Source of the DNA: Sphingomonadales bacterium | GTDB taxonomy: Bacteria; Pseudomonadota; Alphaproteobacteria; Sphingomonadales; Sphingomonadaceae | NCBI GenBank assembly: GCA_025351405.1 | Contig: JANXVZ010000021.1 | Location: forward strand, 1-64,000 | Reading direction: 5' to 3' | Length of the DNA: 64,000 nucleotides | Shown here: positions 8,201-17,561 of the stretch, piece after piece | Layout: every line of letters starts with the position of its first letter | Numbering within the stretch: the stretch's first letter is position 1 | Program-made: the position numbers and the translations under genes | The notes under the pieces: model-generated | Told to the model about the DNA's origin: nothing | The model's input: the letters and a program-made list of their open reading frames with translations, nothing else | Databases searched by the model: none

Positions 8201-9274
8201 GTGAGCCATAACAGCTTCGGCCACCTGTTCCGCTTCACCACCTGGGGCGAATCCCACGGTCCCGCCATCGGCGCGGTGGTCGATGGTTGCCCGCCTGGCC
8301 TCGCCTTGTCCGAAGCGGATATCCAGCCGTGGCTCGACAAGCGCCGGCCCGGCACGTCGCGCTTCACGACGCAGCGGCAGGAGCCCGACGAGGTGCGTAT
8401 CCTGTCGGGCGTCCACGAGGGTCGCACCACCGGTACGCCCATCTCGCTGATGATCGAGAATGTCGACCAGCGTTCCAAGGACTATTCCGAGGTCGCCAGG
8501 GCCTATCGCCCCGGCCATGCCGATTATGCCTATGACGCCAAATACGGCTTTCGCGACCCGCGCGGCGGCGGGCGTTCGTCGGCGCGCGAAACCGCGTCGC
8601 GGGTGGCGGCGGGCGCGGTGGCGCGGGTGGTCATCCCCGAAGTCCGCATCCGGGCCTATCTGGTCGAACTCGGCGGCATCCCCTTCGACCGCGCGCGCTT
8701 CGACGATGCCGAAATCGACCGCAATCCGTTCTTTTGCCCCGATGCTGTCGCCGCCGCACAATGGGAGTCCGCACTCGATACGGCGCGCAAGGCGGGGTCG
8801 TCGCTGGGCGCCATCGTCGAGTGTACGGCAACGGGGGTTCCGGCCGGGTGGGGGGCGCCGCTGTACATGAAGCTCGATAGCCAGCTCGCCAGTGCCTGCA
8901 TGGGCATCAACGCCGTCAAGGGCGTCGAGATCGGTGACGGCTTTGGCGCGGCACGGTTGCGCGGCGAGGACAATGCCGACCGGATGCGGCCGGGCAGCGA
9001 CGGCGCCCCGCAATTCCTCGCCAACCACAGCGGCGGAACCGCCGGCGGCATTGCCACCGGCCAGCCCATCGTCGTTCGCATGGCGTTGAAGCCGACGAGT
9101 TCCATCCTGACGCCGGTCGAAACCATCGACACCGCCGGCGAGGCCACCGATATCGTTACCAAGGGCCGCCATGACCCCTGCGTCGGCATCCGCGCCGCGC
9201 CGGTGATGGAAGCGATGGTCGCGCTGGTGCTGGCCGATGCGAAGCTGATGCAGCGTGGGCAGACCGGGCGTTAG
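8201..9274 (+). CDS. aroC: Chorismate synthase
   Basis: A 357-residue chorismate synthase, last step of the shikimate pathway: EPSP to chorismate with reduced FMN as cofactor. Family signatures are clear: [18 protein letters not shown] at the N-terminus (His in GESHG), [14 protein letters not shown] with [14 protein letters not shown] in the middle, and [15 protein letters not shown] near the C-terminus. The start codon is GTG; it is chosen because it gives the conserved SHNSFGHLF beginning, although no strong Shine-Dalgarno is seen, which suggests translation coupled to fabI 5 bp upstream. Confidence 0.97.
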   Translation: MSHNSFGHLFRFTTWGESHGPAIGAVVDGCPPGLALSEADIQPWLDKRRPGTSRFTTQRQEPDEVRILSGVHEGRTTGTPISLMIENVDQRSKDYSEVARAYRPGHADYAYDAKYGFRDPRGGGRSSARETASRVAAGAVARVVIPEVRIRAYLVELGGIPFDRARFDDAEIDRNPFFCPDAVAAAQWESALDTARKAGSSLGAIVECTATGVPAGWGAPLYMKLDSQLASACMGINAVKGVEIGDGFGAARLRGEDNADRMRPGSDGAPQFLANHSGGTAGGIATGQPIVVRMALKPTSSILTPVETIDTAGEATDIVTKGRHDPCVGIRAAPVMEAMVALVLADAKLMQRGQTGR

Positions 9275-9301
9275 GTCTGCTCCACATGCGTGGATGGCTC
9301 A

Positions 9302-9697
9302 CTAGGCCAGCCCCGGCCGCGACCGTTCCCAATTGCGACCATCGAATGGCGTGATCACCGGCTTCAACGCCGCCACGCCATCCAGCGCGTGCCAGTTGAC
9401 GCTGAAGCCATCGGGGTGGGAGCGCGGCACGTAAAAGCTTTTGACCCCGCACCGCCGGCAGAACAGGTGCCGCGCAATTCCGGTGCCGAACCGATAATCG
9501 GTAAGCATGTCGGCGCCGCGCAACAGCGTGAACTCCGCCGCCTTGACGATGAGGTGCAGAAATCCCGTCTTGGTGCACACCGAGCAGTTGCAATCCGTCA
9601 ACATCGGGGGGTCGGGCACCGCTACGCTAAAGCGCACGGCGCCGCAGTGGCAGCCGCCCTCGGCAATCATCGACGAGGGGGCGCTTTCTGAAGCCAT
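9302..9697 (-). CDS. GFA (glutathione-dependent formaldehyde-activating-like) zinc-fold protein
   Basis: A 131-residue protein of the GFA/CENP-V fold. Zinc ligands are in place: GGCHCGAVRF (residues about 13-22), CNCSVCTKTG (about 37-46) and FCRRCGVKSFY (about 82-92). The family binds zinc and was named after a proposed glutathione-formaldehyde condensation that later work doubts, so function is left open. The ATG at 9697 starts right next to the stop of the upstream gene (1-bp spacing), so it is probably the second gene of a two-gene unit. A longer frame upstream is Cys/Arg-rich noise reading through the neighbour. Confidence 0.85.
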   Translation of the reverse strand: MASESAPSSMIAEGGCHCGAVRFSVAVPDPPMLTDCNCSVCTKTGFLHLIVKAAEFTLLRGADMLTDYRFGTGIARHLFCRRCGVKSFYVPRSHPDGFSVNWHALDGVAALKPVITPFDGRNWERSRPGLA

Positions 9698-9698
9698 C

Positions 9699-10025
9699 TC
9701 AGCCGGCCGGCGGTTTTTCCAGCAATAACTGGTCGCCTTTGCGGCGCACTGCGGCTTCGATGGTGCCGGCGAGGAACGACAGCATCCCCGGCAACACGAA
9801 ACTGACGCGCACCACCTGATCCTCGACATCGAGGGTCGCGGTTAGCCGCTGACCCATGGCGACGACATCGATGATCATGCGGTCGGGCTGCGGCCACGAT
9901 GATTGCAGGTCGGCAACGCCGCCGGGTATGTGCTTGCCAAGATCGCCGACGCCGGCCTGCAGGCGTTGCCGCGCCACATCACGGCCGAGGCGGTGGGGAA
10001 TGTCGACGATCGTCGGATTGGCCAT
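9699..10025 (-). CDS. Polyhydroxyalkanoic acid system family protein (PHA_gran_rgn type)
   Basis: A 108-residue protein resembling the PHA_gran_rgn family, found near polyhydroxyalkanoate genes in other bacteria. Typical segments are IVDIPHRLGRDVARQRLQ at the start and MIIDVVAMGQRLTATLDVEDQVVRVSFVLPGMLSFLAG in the middle. No other PHA gene is present in the window, so the tie to storage granules is only by family name. It lies 48 bp downstream of the aldo/keto reductase and directly upstream of the GFA gene on the same strand. Confidence 0.7.
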   Translation of the reverse strand: MANPTIVDIPHRLGRDVARQRLQAGVGDLGKHIPGGVADLQSSWPQPDRMIIDVVAMGQRLTATLDVEDQVVRVSFVLPGMLSFLAGTIEAAVRRKGDQLLLEKPPAG

Positions 10026-10073
10026 GCCGTGGTTTACCCCGGTAATACGGTGCGGCGCAACTGCTTCGTCGTC

Positions 10074-11057
10074 TCAACCAAAGCGTTCGGTGTCGATCGA
10101 TGCATCCATTGCGGCGCTGTAGCGGTGACCGGCAACGCTGTCGTGGTTGATCAGGGCATCCACTGCGGCGACGAGCGCCGCATCGGGGCGCCAGTGGGAA
10201 CGCGCGATATTTTCGGCAAGATGTGCGGGCGATGCGGTGCCGGGGATGGCGACGATGTGCTCGCCCTTCGCCAGCACCCAGCCCAGCGCGAGTTGCGCCG
10301 GGGTGACCCCATGTCGGGCGGCGATGTCGGCGAAGCCGACGTAAAGCGCATGATTGACCGGCCAGTTTTCAGCATTGAAACGTGGCATGCCGCGGCGCAG
10401 GTCACCTTCGACGAGCAAGGCCGGGTCGCTGACTCCGCCCGCCAGCATGCCACGCCCTACAGGCGAAAACGCGACGAAGGCGGTGCCCAGTTCGCGACAC
10501 GCCGCAAGGACGGCGATTTCCGGGTTGCGCGTCCAGGGCGAATATTCGGTCTGCATTGCCGCTATCGGATGGACTGCCGACGCCTTGCGCAAGGTCTCGG
10601 CAGACATTTCGGACAGGCCGATGGCGCCGATCTTGCCGGCCTTGACCGCTTCGGCAAGCGCACCGACCGACTCTTCGATCGGCACGGTGAAGTCGCGCCG
10701 GTGCAGGTAGTAAAGGTCGATATGGTCGGTCTGCAGTGCGGCAAGGCTGGTCTCGATTGCGGCATGGATGGTTGCCGGGCTGCAATCGATGCGGCGCCTG
10801 TCGCCGTCGATGATGATGCCGCATTTCGAGGCGAGAAAGAATTCGCGGCGCCGACCCTTGAGGGTCTCGCCGATCAGCGCCTCGTTGCGGCCAAGGCCAT
10901 AGATGCGGGCGGTGTCGAGGTGGTCATAGCCAAGATCGAGCGCGTGATGCAGCAGTTTGGCCCCTTCAGCGGGGGCCGGCGGGCGGCCATAGGCGTGCGA
11001 CAGCGACATACAGCCGAGGCCGATCGGATTGATGGGGCGTCCGGCGATCATGCTCAT
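10074..11057 (-). CDS. Aldo/keto reductase
   Basis: A 327-residue TIM-barrel NADPH-dependent oxidoreductase. The catalytic tetrad is visible: Asp and Tyr in DTARIYG (near residue 48), Lys in LASKCG (near 78) and His in YYLHR (near 117). The coenzyme-binding C-terminus contains the usual IPGTASPAHLAENI. It resembles the YajO/AKR12-13-like branch that acts on small aldehydes and sugars. It starts 20 bp after fdhD ends on the same strand, so it may be the tail of the formate dehydrogenase transcript; whether it uses NADPH in that context is not shown. Confidence 0.88.
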   Translation of the reverse strand: MSMIAGRPINPIGLGCMSLSHAYGRPPAPAEGAKLLHHALDLGYDHLDTARIYGLGRNEALIGETLKGRRREFFLASKCGIIIDGDRRRIDCSPATIHAAIETSLAALQTDHIDLYYLHRRDFTVPIEESVGALAEAVKAGKIGAIGLSEMSAETLRKASAVHPIAAMQTEYSPWTRNPEIAVLAACRELGTAFVAFSPVGRGMLAGGVSDPALLVEGDLRRGMPRFNAENWPVNHALYVGFADIAARHGVTPAQLALGWVLAKGEHIVAIPGTASPAHLAENIARSHWRPDAALVAAVDALINHDSVAGHRYSAAMDASIDTERFG

Positions 11058-11077
11058 GCTGGCTGGTTTTCCAAGGG

Positions 11078-11890
11078 TCAGGTTGTGCGGCTGTGTGCGC
11101 CAATATCAGTATCCTTGCCAAGTTCCAGCATGGCATCGGGCCGCGCCAGCACGATTAGTCGCAACCCCGCTGCCGCGGCGCGGTCGGCGGCGAGCGTCGT
11201 TGCCGTCGAGATTGTCACCAGCAGCGGGCAGCCGGCGATGACGGTCTTTTCGACGAGCTCGAAGCTGCACCGGGACGTCAGCAGGAAAAAGCCCGTTGCC
11301 GGTGATATGCCTGCCCGGGCGAGAGCGCCGATCAGCTTGTCGAGGGCATTGTGGCGGCCGACATCCTCGCGCACCAGCATGATCTCCCCCCGGGGACTGC
11401 AGAACGCTGCGGCGTGGACGCCGCCGGTGCGGGCGTTGAGCGGCTGATGCCGGCGCAGCGCCGCGAGGCTCGCGAACAGAGCAGAATCGCCGACGGCAAG
11501 GGATGCGGTCAGCGGCGGCAGCGGTCGCGTCACCTGCTCCAGGTTTTCCAGCCCGCACAGGCCGCAACTGCTTTCGGAGACACGCACCCGCACCCGTTCG
11601 ATCATTGCCGGCACACGCTCCCCGACGAGCTGCAACTGCAGGCGCCAGCCCTTGTCGGTCTCGACGGCGGCAATCTCGGCAATGTCGGCGGTCGAGGCGA
11701 CCAGCCCTTCGGAAAGGGCAAAACCGGTGGCGAAATCCGGCAGGTCGGTGGGCGTGGCCATCATGACGGCATAGCCGATGCCGTTGCATTCGATGGCGAT
11801 GGCGGCCTCCACCGGCAATTCGCGCAGTGCCGGCTGGCGGTCGCCCGGGGTCAGTCGTCGTACCGGGCGGTCGGCAGCGCCATCAATCAT
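11078..11890 (-). CDS. fdhD: Formate dehydrogenase accessory sulfurtransferase (FdhD/FdsC)
   Basis: A 270-residue FdhD-family protein that transfers sulfur from a cysteine desulfurase to the molybdenum cofactor before insertion into formate dehydrogenase. The sulfur-carrying loop is present as SSCGLCGLENLE (two Cys in CxxC, near residue 110). Conserved NARTGGVHAAAFC and LVREDVGRHNALDKLIG segments follow. The ATG at 11890 overlaps the fdsD stop as ATGA; an in-frame TTG 9 bp earlier is less likely. In Cupriavidus the operon order is G-B-A-C-D; here the last two genes are swapped. Confidence 0.93.
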   Translation of the reverse strand: MIDGAADRPVRRLTPGDRQPALRELPVEAAIAIECNGIGYAVMMATPTDLPDFATGFALSEGLVASTADIAEIAAVETDKGWRLQLQLVGERVPAMIERVRVRVSESSCGLCGLENLEQVTRPLPPLTASLAVGDSALFASLAALRRHQPLNARTGGVHAAAFCSPRGEIMLVREDVGRHNALDKLIGALARAGISPATGFFLLTSRCSFELVEKTVIAGCPLLVTISTATTLAADRAAAAGLRLIVLARPDAMLELGKDTDIGAHSRTT

Positions 11891-12102
11891 GCAATGCAAA
11901 GCCGTTCGAGCGCTGCGCGGGCCACCGGCGAGAGGCCATTGCCACCAGCCGCCAGCATGGGCGCGATCTGCCGCAGCATATAGGGATCCCAGAATGCCTT
12001 GATGTGTGCCGCCGTCTCGGCGGTGGCGGTATCATCGCCATGAATGGCGAGGTTGCGCGCGATCTGGTTGGCCATCAGCACCAACTGGTCGGTGGTGTTC
12101 AT
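11887..12102 (-). CDS. fdsD: NAD-dependent formate dehydrogenase delta subunit
   Basis: A 71-residue FdsD-type small subunit. It shows the family pattern: an N-terminal LVLMANQIARNLA helix, an Ala/Thr stretch, then AHIKAFWDPYMLRQI and a C-terminal GLSPVARAALERL. FdsD is needed for an active soluble FDH and may help cofactor insertion; it has no cofactor motifs of its own. Both ends overlap neighbours by 4 bp (fdsA upstream, fdhD downstream). Confidence 0.92.
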   Translation of the reverse strand: MNTTDQLVLMANQIARNLAIHGDDTATAETAAHIKAFWDPYMLRQIAPMLAAGGNGLSPVARAALERLCIA

Positions 12103-14939
12103 TCCGCCGGCACCGGATCGACCCGTCGCGCCCGGTCGCTTTGTGCCTGATAGCGTTGCTGCCAGTCGGACGGGCCGTTCGACGGGGTCACCTGCACCGC
12201 GGTAACCTTGTATTCAGGGCAATTGGTGGCCCAGTCGCTGAATTCGGTGGTGATGACATTGGCCTGGGTCGCCGGGTGATGGAACGTCGTGTAGACGACG
12301 CCCGGCGCCACGCGGTCGGTGATGGTGATGCGCAGCGCGGTCTCCCCCGACCGGCTCACCAGCCGCGCCCAGTCATGGTTTTTCAAGCCGCGATCCTCGG
12401 CATCGATAGGGTGGATTTCCAGCAGGTCCTCGCTGTGCCAGCGGCTGTTTTCGGTTCGGCGCGTCTGTGCCCCGACATTGTACTGGCTGAGGATGCGCCC
12501 GGTGGTCAGCAGGAGGGGAAAGCGCGGTCCGGTCTTTTCATCGGTCGGCACATAATCGGTTATGACGAACTTGCCGCGTCCGCGCACAAATCCGTCGATG
12601 TGCATGATCGGCGAACCGTCGGGGTGGGCCGCGTCGACGGGCCATTGCAGGGATCCGGCTGCGTCCAGCCGCGCAAAGCTGACGCCGGCGAAACTCGGCG
12701 TCAGCCGGGCGATCTCGTCCATGATCTCGCCAGGGTGGGTGTAGTGCCAATCGAGCCCCATGGCGTTGGCGAGTCCTTGCGTCACCTGCCAGTCTTCCAG
12801 CCCGGACAGCGGTGTCATCACCTTGCGCACCGGCTGGATGCGGCGCTCGGCGTTGGTGAAGGTGCCGTTCTTTTCAAGGAAGGTCGATCCCGGAAGGAAG
12901 ACATGGGCGTAGTTGGCGGTTTCGTTGAGGAACAGGTCGTGGACGACAACGCATTCCATCGCTGCAAGCCCGGCGGCGACATGGCGGGTATTGGGGTCGG
13001 ACTGCAGGATGTCCTCACCCTGCACATACAGTCCCTTGAAGACGCCATCGACGGCGGCATCGAGCATGTTCGGGATGCGCAGGCCGGGCTCCGGGTCGAG
13101 CCGAACGCCCCAATCGGCTTCGAACAGCGACCGTGCGCCGGCATCGGAAATATGGCGATAACCCGAAAGTTCGTGTGGGAAACTGCCCATGTCGCAGGCG
13201 CCCTGGACGTTGTTCTGGCCGCGCAGGGGGTTCACTCCGACACCCGGCCGGCCGATGTTGCCGGTGGCCATGGCAAGGTTGGCGATGGCCATGACGGTGG
13301 ATGAACCCTGGCTGTGCTCGGTCACGCCAAGGCCATAGTAGATGGCGCCATTGCCGCCGGTGGCGAACAGTCGCGCTGCGGCGCGCAGGTCGGCGGCGGG
13401 AACCCTCGTCAGCATTTCCGTGGCTTCGGGGGATCGCTTCGGGTCGGCGACGAACGCTGCCCAATCGGCGAATTCATCCCAATCACAGCGGGCTCGGACG
13501 AATTCCTCGTCGGCAAGGCCTTCGGTTACGATGACATGGGCCATCGCCGTCAGCACCGCGACATTGGTGCCCGGGCGTAGCGGCAGGTGCTGCGCCGCCT
13601 CGATATGCGGCATCCGGACAAGATCGATGCGGCGCGGATCGATGACGATGAGCTTGGCACCTTGCCGCAACCGCTTCTTGATGCGGCTGGCGAATACCGG
13701 ATGGCCATCGGTGGGGTTGGCGCCGATGACGAGGATGACATCGGCGGCCATGACGCTATCGAAATCCTGGGTTCCCGCCGATGTGCCGAACGTGGTCTTC
13801 AGGCCATAGCCGGTGGGCGAATGGCAGACGCGGGCGCAGGTATCGACATTGTTGTTCCCGAACCCTGCACGCACGAGTTTCTGGACGAGGAAGGTTTCCT
13901 CGTTCGTGCAGCGGCTGGAGGTGATCCCGCCGAGGGCATGCTTGCCATATTTGGCGCCGATACGGGCAAATTCGGCGACGGTGTGCGCCAGTGCCTCGTC
14001 CCAGCTGACCTCGCGCCACGGCTGATCGATGTGTGCGCGGATCATCGGCTTGGTGATGCGTTCACGGTGGGTGGCATAGCCCCAGGCAAAACGGCCCTTG
14101 ACGCAGCTATGGCCATGGTTGGCCTTGCCATCCTTCCATGGCACCATCCGCACCAGTTGCTCGCCGCGCATTTCGGCCCGAAAGGTGCAGCCGACGCCGC
14201 AATAGGCGCATGTGGTGACGACCGCGCGTTCCGGCGTGCCGATTTCGACGACCGCCTTTTCCACCAGCGTCGCGGTCGGGCAGGCCTGCACGCAGGCCCC
14301 GCACGATACGCACTCGCTGCCGAAAAAATCCTCGCTGGCGAGGCCCGCCGATACCTTGGATTCGAACCCGCGTCCGGCGATGGTGAGTGCAAAGGTGCCC
14401 TGCACCTCATCGCAGGCGCGGACGCAGCGCGAACAGGCGATGCACTTCGAAGGGTCGAAGTCGAAATAGGGGTTGGATGTGTCCTTGGCCTGGCCAAGAT
14501 GGGTTTCGCCGGCGCCATAGCGCACTTCGCGCAAGCCGACGGCGCCGGCCTGGTCCTGCAACTCGCAGTCACCATTGGCGGGGCAGGTCAGGCAATCGAG
14601 CGGGTGATCGGAGATGTACAGTTCCATCACGCCCTTGCGCAGGATTTGCAGGTGCGGCGTCTGGGTATGGACGACCATGCCCTCGGCGACCGGCGTGGTG
14701 CACGATGCCGGGGTGCCGCGGACACCATCGATCTCGACAAGGCACAGCCGGCACGATCCAAAGCTTTCAAGGCTGTCCGTGGCGCACAGTTTCGGGATGG
14801 ATGTGCCATTTTCGGACGCGGCGCGCATGACGCTGGTGCCGGCGGGTACACGCATGCTCCTGCCGTCGATAAACACGGTCACCATTTCGGCGGCGGTGGA
14901 GGCCGGGGTGCCATGATCGGTCTGGGGCTGAAAGATCAT
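12099..14939 (-). CDS. fdsA: NAD-dependent formate dehydrogenase, molybdenum (alpha) subunit
   Basis: A 946-residue catalytic subunit that oxidises formate to CO2 at a bis-MGD molybdenum centre. Domains in order: a [2Fe-2S] ferredoxin-like domain (residues about 20-100; GSCRLCLVEIDG), a NuoG-type His/Cys [4Fe-4S] site, two [4Fe-4S] clusters (CIACSRCVRACDE and CVSCGACVQACP), the FDH [4Fe-4S] site (CAYCGVGC), then the large molybdopterin region. The metal ligand is cysteine, not selenocysteine, in VDTCARVCHSPT. The ATG at 14939 overlaps the fdsB stop; a longer frame upstream lies inside fdsB. Together with FdsB and FdsG it delivers electrons to NAD+. Confidence 0.97.
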   Translation of the reverse strand: MIFQPQTDHGTPASTAAEMVTVFIDGRSMRVPAGTSVMRAASENGTSIPKLCATDSLESFGSCRLCLVEIDGVRGTPASCTTPVAEGMVVHTQTPHLQILRKGVMELYISDHPLDCLTCPANGDCELQDQAGAVGLREVRYGAGETHLGQAKDTSNPYFDFDPSKCIACSRCVRACDEVQGTFALTIAGRGFESKVSAGLASEDFFGSECVSCGACVQACPTATLVEKAVVEIGTPERAVVTTCAYCGVGCTFRAEMRGEQLVRMVPWKDGKANHGHSCVKGRFAWGYATHRERITKPMIRAHIDQPWREVSWDEALAHTVAEFARIGAKYGKHALGGITSSRCTNEETFLVQKLVRAGFGNNNVDTCARVCHSPTGYGLKTTFGTSAGTQDFDSVMAADVILVIGANPTDGHPVFASRIKKRLRQGAKLIVIDPRRIDLVRMPHIEAAQHLPLRPGTNVAVLTAMAHVIVTEGLADEEFVRARCDWDEFADWAAFVADPKRSPEATEMLTRVPAADLRAAARLFATGGNGAIYYGLGVTEHSQGSSTVMAIANLAMATGNIGRPGVGVNPLRGQNNVQGACDMGSFPHELSGYRHISDAGARSLFEADWGVRLDPEPGLRIPNMLDAAVDGVFKGLYVQGEDILQSDPNTRHVAAGLAAMECVVVHDLFLNETANYAHVFLPGSTFLEKNGTFTNAERRIQPVRKVMTPLSGLEDWQVTQGLANAMGLDWHYTHPGEIMDEIARLTPSFAGVSFARLDAAGSLQWPVDAAHPDGSPIMHIDGFVRGRGKFVITDYVPTDEKTGPRFPLLLTTGRILSQYNVGAQTRRTENSRWHSEDLLEIHPIDAEDRGLKNHDWARLVSRSGETALRITITDRVAPGVVYTTFHHPATQANVITTEFSDWATNCPEYKVTAVQVTPSNGPSDWQQRYQAQSDRARRVDPVPAE

Positions 14940-16408
14940 GCCGCGCGCTCCCGGGCCGGGCTTTGGAAATCCTCGCCGAAATGCCGGATCGCCGACAGTA
15001 CCGGATAGGGGGTGAAACCGCCCAGGGCGCACAATGACCCGAATTTCATCGTATCACAAAGCGCTTCGACGAGCGCCAGGTTGGCGGCGCGGTTGTCGCC
15101 GGCATTGATGCGATCGAGCGTTTCTACGCCGCGGGTCGAGCCCAGCCGACACGGCGTGCACTTGCCGCAGCTTTCGATGGCGCAGAATGCCATGGCGAAG
15201 CGCGCCTGCCGCGCCATGTCGACGCTGTCGTCGAACACCACGATCCCGCCGTGGCCGATGAGGCCATCGGCGGCGGCAAAGGCCTCGTAGTCGAATGGTG
15301 TGTCGAACAATGCCGGCGGGAAATATGCCCCCAATGGCCCGCCGACCTGGACGGCACGCACCTGGCGGCCGCTTTCGCTGCCGCCGCCGATGTCATTTAC
15401 AAGCTCACCCAATGTGATGCCGAAGGCCGTTTCGAACAGCCCGCCGTGGCGAATGTTGCCGGCAAGCTGCACCGGAATGGTGCCGCGCGAACGCCCCATG
15501 CCGAAATCGGCATAGGCTTTGGCGCCATGGGCGAGAATGAACGGCACCGCTGCCAGCGTCAGCACGTTATTGATGACCGTCGGCTGCCCGAACAATCCCT
15601 TGTGCGCCGGCAGGGGTGGCTTGGCGCGGACCTCACCACGCTTGCCTTCCAGCGAATTCAGCAGCGACGTTTCCTCACCGCAGACATAGGCCCCCGCACC
15701 GACGCGCACTTCGATGTCGAACGGCGCCACGATGTCGGCCGACAGCGCAACCGCTGCCTGCAGCTTGGCGATGGCATGGGGATATTCGGACCGGATGTAG
15801 ACAAAGCCCTTGCTCGCGCCAACGGCCAGCCCGGCAATCGCCATGCCTTCGATCAGCAGGTAGGGGTCGCCCTCCATCACCATCCGATCGGCAAAGGTGC
15901 CGCTGTCGCCTTCGTCGGCATTGCACACGATGTATTTGCGCGCGCCCGGCGCTGCGGCGACGGTTTGCCACTTGATGCCCGCTGGAAAACCCGCGCCGCC
16001 ACGGCCGCGCAGACCCGATTGCACCACCGTTTCGGTGGTTGCAGAAGCCTCGAGTGCGCGCGCCGCTGCCAGTCCGTTCCAGCCACCGGTCGCGGCATAG
16101 TCGTCAAGGCTGAGCGGGCGTGTTCGTCCGGCGCGGGCAAAGGTCAGCCGGGCCTGGCGGGTGATGAACGGATTGTCTTCGATGCGGCCGATGGCCTTTT
16201 CCGCCAGCAAGCCTGCGACCAGCGCCGGCACATCGGCAGGGGTGACCGGCCCCCAGCCGTTGCCGTCGATCTCGACCAATGGTTCCAGCCAGTGCATTCC
16301 CCAACTGCTGACGCGATCGACCGCCACCCCCGCCGCTGCCAGCGCCGCCGCCACGGCATCGGCACCGCAGGCAAGCGCCAGGGCATCGTCGGAGACCCGC
16401 GCCTTCAT
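14936..16408 (-). CDS. fdsB: NAD-dependent formate dehydrogenase, diaphorase (beta) subunit
   Basis: A 490-residue NuoF-like diaphorase that takes electrons from FdsA and reduces NAD+. After an N-terminal thioredoxin-like region come the FMN/NADH-binding motifs GLRGRGGAGFPAGIKW and NADEGDSGTFADR, and near the C-terminus the [4Fe-4S] ligands in ESCGKCTPCRLG. The fusion of a small N-terminal thioredoxin-like domain to NuoF is normal for FdsB. The start at 16408 overlaps the fdsG stop by 4 bp. Confidence 0.96.
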   Translation of the reverse strand: MKARVSDDALALACGADAVAAALAAAGVAVDRVSSWGMHWLEPLVEIDGNGWGPVTPADVPALVAGLLAEKAIGRIEDNPFITRQARLTFARAGRTRPLSLDDYAATGGWNGLAAARALEASATTETVVQSGLRGRGGAGFPAGIKWQTVAAAPGARKYIVCNADEGDSGTFADRMVMEGDPYLLIEGMAIAGLAVGASKGFVYIRSEYPHAIAKLQAAVALSADIVAPFDIEVRVGAGAYVCGEETSLLNSLEGKRGEVRAKPPLPAHKGLFGQPTVINNVLTLAAVPFILAHGAKAYADFGMGRSRGTIPVQLAGNIRHGGLFETAFGITLGELVNDIGGGSESGRQVRAVQVGGPLGAYFPPALFDTPFDYEAFAAADGLIGHGGIVVFDDSVDMARQARFAMAFCAIESCGKCTPCRLGSTRGVETLDRINAGDNRAANLALVEALCDTMKFGSLCALGGFTPYPVLSAIRHFGEDFQSPARERAA

Positions 16409-16884
16409 GCGGCGGCCGCGATCAACGCTGACAATGCCGCGGCATCGAGCCGGGCGTAGACGCTGCCTCCCAGCATGGCCGCAGGTCCGACGGAGCACAG
16501 TCCAAGGCAATAAACAGGCGCGATGCGGACCCGTTGGCCAGCAACCGCCTCGGCGCCGGCGACCAGTGCCTCCACGCCGCGCGCCTGGCACGCTTCGGCG
16601 CGGCACAACTTGATCACCGGGCGCGGGTCGGGGTGATCGTGAAAATCATGGTAGAAGCTGACGACGCCATGAACTTCCGCGCGCGACAGGTTGAGCGCTG
16701 TGGCAATGGCGCGGACGCTGGCCTCGCCGACATGGCCATGCGCCGCCTCGACATCGTGGAGAATCGGCAATAACGCGCCTTCGCGCCCGGCATGGCGGGC
16801 GATAATCGCCGCGACATCGCTGAAAGTGTCGGCATTTTCCATGGCGTCGCTGCGTCCCGGCTTGTCGTGCGCATCATATAGCAT
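16405..16884 (-). CDS. fdsG: NAD-dependent formate dehydrogenase, gamma subunit (NuoE-like)
   Basis: A 159-residue NuoE-like subunit with a thioredoxin-fold [2Fe-2S] cluster. Ligands are in CRAEACQARG and CLGLCSVGPA, matching the C-x4-C ... C-x3-C pattern. It is the first gene of the five-gene operon. The start is uncertain: ATG at 16884 gives the longest protein, while an internal ATG at 16842 (MENADTF) starts closer to the family consensus. No strong promoter was recognised in the 29-bp gap upstream or within the MarR gene. Confidence 0.93.
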   Translation of the reverse strand: MLYDAHDKPGRSDAMENADTFSDVAAIIARHAGREGALLPILHDVEAAHGHVGEASVRAIATALNLSRAEVHGVVSFYHDFHDHPDPRPVIKLCRAEACQARGVEALVAGAEAVAGQRVRIAPVYCLGLCSVGPAAMLGGSVYARLDAAALSALIAAAA

Positions 16885-16913
16885 GTCGGACCCGTTGGCT
16901 TGCGTGTGCCGCC

Positions 16914-17378
16914 CTACTCATGGATGCGTGCCAGCAGGGTCATCAACGTGTCTGTCTCGTCAGGGGTGAAGCGACCCTTGAGCCAGGCTTCATGGTCGTG
17001 AATGGCGAGCTTGGCGATCTCGAGTGCAGCGACGCCGGCGGGAAGCAGGTTGAGAGTCTGCTTGCGACCATCGCTTTTCGATTTGCCGCGCACCAGATAC
17101 TGGCGCGCTTCCAGCCGGTTGACGATCGCCATCGTCGTGGCGCGGTCCATGCGCAGGCGCTGGGCGAGATCGATCTGGGCAATATCCGGGTGATCACTCA
17201 CGAGCCACAAAACCGACACCTGCTTTTGGGTGAGGCCCAGATGGGTGAATTTTTCCATGAAATGGCGATAGACGGCACCGTGGGCGAGCCGGATGTGAAA
17301 GCCCAGAATATCGTTTATTGCACCGACGTCGGTGTTCCCGGTGCTCGAAGTCGTGGCAACGTCGATGTCTCTTTTCAC
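16914..17378 (-). CDS. MarR-family transcriptional regulator
   Basis: A 154-residue MarR-type winged-helix repressor. The core reads LTQKQVSVLWLVSDHPD, then IDLAQRLRMDRATTMAIVNRLEARQYL (helix-turn-helix, residues about 60-87), and a wing ending in SDGRKQTLNLLPAG. The GTG at 17378 is chosen because GGGGAAG lies 6 bp upstream; a longer TTG-started frame has no such site. It sits directly upstream of the formate dehydrogenase operon on the same strand, with only 29 bp between, so it could be cotranscribed with and control that operon, or act on the divergent VOC gene. Confidence 0.88.
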   Translation of the reverse strand: MKRDIDVATTSSTGNTDVGAINDILGFHIRLAHGAVYRHFMEKFTHLGLTQKQVSVLWLVSDHPDIAQIDLAQRLRMDRATTMAIVNRLEARQYLVRGKSKSDGRKQTLNLLPAGVAALEIAKLAIHDHEAWLKGRFTPDETDTLMTLLARIHE

Positions 17379-17561
17379 GATCTGCTTCCCCGTCGCGCCA
17401 ACCCGGTCCGGACCTGCACTCGGCGCGTGCAAGGAAAGTCTTACGGGGCGAGGGGCAGTGCCGCAATGGCCGGCTGGACAGGTGGCGCCAGTGCGTCATA
17501 AGTCTGGAAGCCCGAACCCGAGGGCAGCCCGCCGCCCTGGTTTTGGCAAGGGAGAGTTGCG

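Noticed and set aside
9281-9294. Hairpin TCCAC-ATGC-GTGGA between aroC and the GFA gene
   Set aside because: Stem of only 5 bp and no T-run on either side; not enough for a terminator call.
9903-11447. Open frame of 514 codons on the + strand
   Set aside because: Antisense to the PHA-type, aldo/keto reductase and fdhD genes; no family pattern.
12006-15008. Two long + strand frames (432 and 473 codons)
   Set aside because: Antisense to fdsA, whose Fe-S and molybdopterin motifs are intact; long shadows are usual in GC-rich DNA.
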